Source of the DNA: Bicyclus anynana
Lineage: Eukaryota > Arthropoda > Insecta > Lepidoptera > Nymphalidae
Direction of reading: 5' to 3'
NCBI RefSeq assembly: GCF_947172395.1
Contig: NC_069093.1
Location: forward strand, 13,489,561 to 13,553,560
Length of the DNA stretch: 64,000 bases
Part shown: in pieces, positions 62,064 to 64,000 of the stretch
Position numbering within the stretch: the stretch's first letter is position 1
Layout: each line of letters begins with the position of its first letter
Notes under the pieces: generated by a model
Told to the model about the DNA's origin: nothing
Seen by the model: the letters and a program-made list of their open reading frames with translations, nothing else
Database searches by the model: none
Program-made: the position numbers and the translations under genes

Positions 62064-63161
62064 CTACACTAGTATATCGAAAAAGATAGATAGATATTTA
62101 GAAATGTATTGTAACAATTGGTAGATCGGTTTGAAGTTGAATTCTCACAGTAAACGATGTCGAGTGTTACGTGACTGTATGCGCACTCGTCTCACAACAA
62201 ACCACTCCGTATTATTATCGTTACGGTGAATGATTGATATAATGGAATCAAAATATGTCAGCGTCTCCTCTGACACTTGATTTCTTTCTCTTATACAAAC
62301 ACCGTTTGGACGATGTCGAGTATCAACACAATTACTTAAATTGTTGATGATTGACAAAGAATTTTTTTGCTGGCATAGTAAATTATGCATTACCTATTTG
62401 AAAAGTGTTTGTTGTTTTTGGTCACTTCCCACGGATTTGATTTGAAGATTGTATTTCACTACTGCATTTTGTGCTGTTAAGTTTTTTACGAGAAGTGAGA
62501 AAAATAATAATTAACATTATTTTTAAGAGGCTGCCTAAAATAAACTTAAAAGTTTAAAACTATAGCTTGGAAAATTCGTTGATAACACTCATATGGTGAC
62601 GGGAGGGGAAGGCCTGCTGCGCGGGTATAAAGTCGTGTGCGCGGAGCATCACCATCCCCCTCCCGGCCCCCGCGGACCATCGGCCATAGACCAACCATTA
62701 GTAATGAATTTGCCAAGCTTTAAGTTTAAGTATAAAGGCGGCTAGAACTTTAACCCTTATTTAAGGAGCTTAGGAAGCTGTGATTAAAGGCATCCCATCT
62801 AAAATAACTCAGGGAAACTACTTTTTGAATATTATATGTAGTTGTTATGTAATTCTGTAACTATAAAGGCTCATTAATTATATGAAGCTACACTTCATCT
62901 TGGTGCATTTGGTATATTTAGTGCGGCTCTAACCAAAGTGCCTCTTAACACTCTGACTGTTAAAGATGTCATCCGATTGTCTCACAACTATGTACTCCAG
63001 GATATTTATGACGGGCGATTTATAAAGGCGAGGTTTGGAGTGCCGTAATATATTCAACGTGGTAATTATACGGTACGAGGGCTGATGCGTCGCCTGAATA
63101 ATGTATGCGTGTACGCAGCTTCGGGCATTGACTGCCTCGTGGTCCAATGGTTATAGTCCAG
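62064..63161. other. No gene, contains a GC-rich island
   Basis: Apart from the TATA island at 62590-62700, nothing was recognised. GCCTCGTGGTCCAATGGTTA (63134-63153) resembles the start of a tRNA-derived SINE head. Confidence 0.4.
62590..62700 (+). promoter_or_regulatory. Candidate TATA-box core promoter in a GC-rich island
   Basis: TATAAA (62626-62631) is embedded in GCGCGGG...GTCGTGTGCGCGG, with a TCA at 62648-62650 about 24 bases downstream and GC-rich flanks on both sides (GGGAGGGG, CCCCCTCCCGG). The surroundings are AT-rich, so it stands out. No coding frame follows within 400 bp. It could serve an alternative first exon of the host gene or a non-coding RNA. Function is inference. Confidence 0.35.
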
Positions 63162-63415
63162 GATCCGTATTAGAAACGACCTTCACCTAGCTGTTCAATG
63201 AATGTGTTATATCAAATGTACGTTAAAAAATATGTTGCGTAAGTTGCTTCAAAAACTACTGGATAAACTATTACATTATTAACTATTACATTATTAACTA
63301 TCACTAATGATAGGTAATAATGGTTCGACCAGGATTTTTTTATATTTTTAACGTGTTTGATATAAAAGACTTAATTCATTAAACAGATGGGTGAAGGTCG
63401 TTTCTAATACGGATC
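63162..63415. mobile_element. MITE with 26-bp perfect terminal inverted repeats
   Basis: 63162-63187 and 63390-63415 are exact complements (each arm begins GATCCGTATTAGAAACGACC when read inward). Imperfect pairing continues for about 50 more bases. The centre has a 15-bp tandem unit CTATTACATTATTAA at 63268-63297. No coding capacity. Confidence 0.85.
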
Positions 63416-63463
63416 TTCTACTATTATCACATATGGCTTTGGAGTACAAGGTTCGAGTATGGT

Positions 63464-63625
63464 GCTAACATGCGACCAAGAGAAATAGAAAAAATAGTGG
63501 CGATGTTGTCCCAGTCTCAACTCTTTCTTCCAGTAGAGCAGATTGCAGTATTTGCGGTTGCACCGCCATTGGTTGAAATTTGTCTGTTTCTCTTTATGAA
63601 ATTATCTCGTTGGTCGCATGTTAGC
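63464..63625. mobile_element. MITE with GCTAACATGCGACCAA terminal inverted repeats
   Basis: GCTAACATGCGACCAAGAGA at the left matches the complement of the right end (63601-63625) with one small indel. Length is 162 bp. The interior is shared with the composite element at 55019-55693. Confidence 0.85.
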
Positions 63626-63639
63626 GCTTTTGGCTTGAG

Positions 63640-63741
63640 CTGGGAAATAAAAGAATTTAAATAATCGGTTTAGTAGTCTCGGAGCCTATTCGTAACAAAC
63701 AAAAAAATCAAATCTTACCACTTTATATAATTAATTTAGAT
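63640..63741 (+). mobile_element. TAGAT-end-like repeat, decayed
   Basis: AATCGGTTTAGTAGTCTCGG and CACTTTATATAATTAATTTAGAT are a diverged version of the common 3' end. Bases 63742-64000 after it hold nothing recognised. Confidence 0.6.
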
Positions 63742-64000
63742 TTTAAAATTAAAAAAAAAATCAACAACGACTACGTAATAATGTTATCATTATAGTAAAA
63801 TATCTAATATAATAAGTAAGAGAGGAATCCAGTTTTTATACTTACACGTTTTTTTATTCCTTCCGGCAAACCGTATTTGGTTTTGAGAGAGGATCTAGAT
63901 AGCGGGTCCCAGGCTGCATCCTCCGTGATGAGATAAGGAAGCTAGTTTAATAATAACAGAGCGGTTAAAAATAAATAACACTAACATAATGTATGAGAAA

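Larger units (their letters stand above)
12732..64000 (+). other. Probable very long phase-1 intron (3' end outside the window)
   Basis: No convincing second exon follows the donor on the + strand, and all remaining coding-like stretches are retrotransposon pieces. Two strong recursive-splice motifs on the same strand (26374 and 40292) support one continuous long intron. A separate gene in the same interval cannot be excluded. Confidence 0.6.

Overview
The window looks like nuclear DNA of a lepidopteran (butterfly or moth). It is AT-rich, has very little coding sequence, and is dotted with short repeats that I know as common in lepidopteran genomes: tRNA-headed SINEs with poly-A, GAT or TAAA tails, short repeats ending in TATAATATTAGTATAGAT, and 5'-truncated non-LTR retrotransposon ends. 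The order-level assignment rests on memory of those repeat families, not on a search, and I cannot name the species.

Only one host coding segment can be supported: a first coding exon on the + strand at 12200-12731. It encodes 177 residues of an Arg/Ser/Pro-rich, probably disordered N-terminus and ends in a clean GTGAGT donor. No second exon is visible, so the rest of the window (12732-64000) is most simply read as part of one very large intron, over 51 kb, and 1-12172 as upstream intron or intergenic DNA. I do not recognise the protein.

The most interesting signal is in that intron. Two perfect zero-length-exon (recursive splicing, 'ratchet') motifs lie on the same strand as the exon: a pyrimidine-rich tract, then CAG, then GTAAGT, at 26373/26374 and 40291/40292. 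The donor-to-site-1 and site-1-to-site-2 distances are about 13.6 kb and 13.9 kb. The complementary strand carries no equivalent. This suggests the long intron is removed stepwise.

Everything else is mobile-element debris and a few unique GC-rich islands. Region 1-12 kb holds a retrotransposon C-terminus, SINE fragments, a tandem duplication and short repeats. 12.7-40 kb holds many SINE copies, three retrotransposon C-terminal fragments and several inverted-repeat elements (MITE-like), one carrying a CTCF-like motif. 40-60 kb is sparser, with SINEs at 43.1, 45.1, 52.1 and 57.7 kb and a POU-octamer-bearing unique island at 54.05-54.31 kb. 59-63.7 kb is the densest: two fragments of one non-LTR family, one of them split by a second retrotransposon whose TTTAA target duplication can be read directly, plus three inverted-repeat elements and a GC-rich TATA-box island.

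I found no bacterial-type operon, CRISPR array, rRNA or bona fide tRNA gene. No complete transposase or reverse transcriptase is intact in the window.
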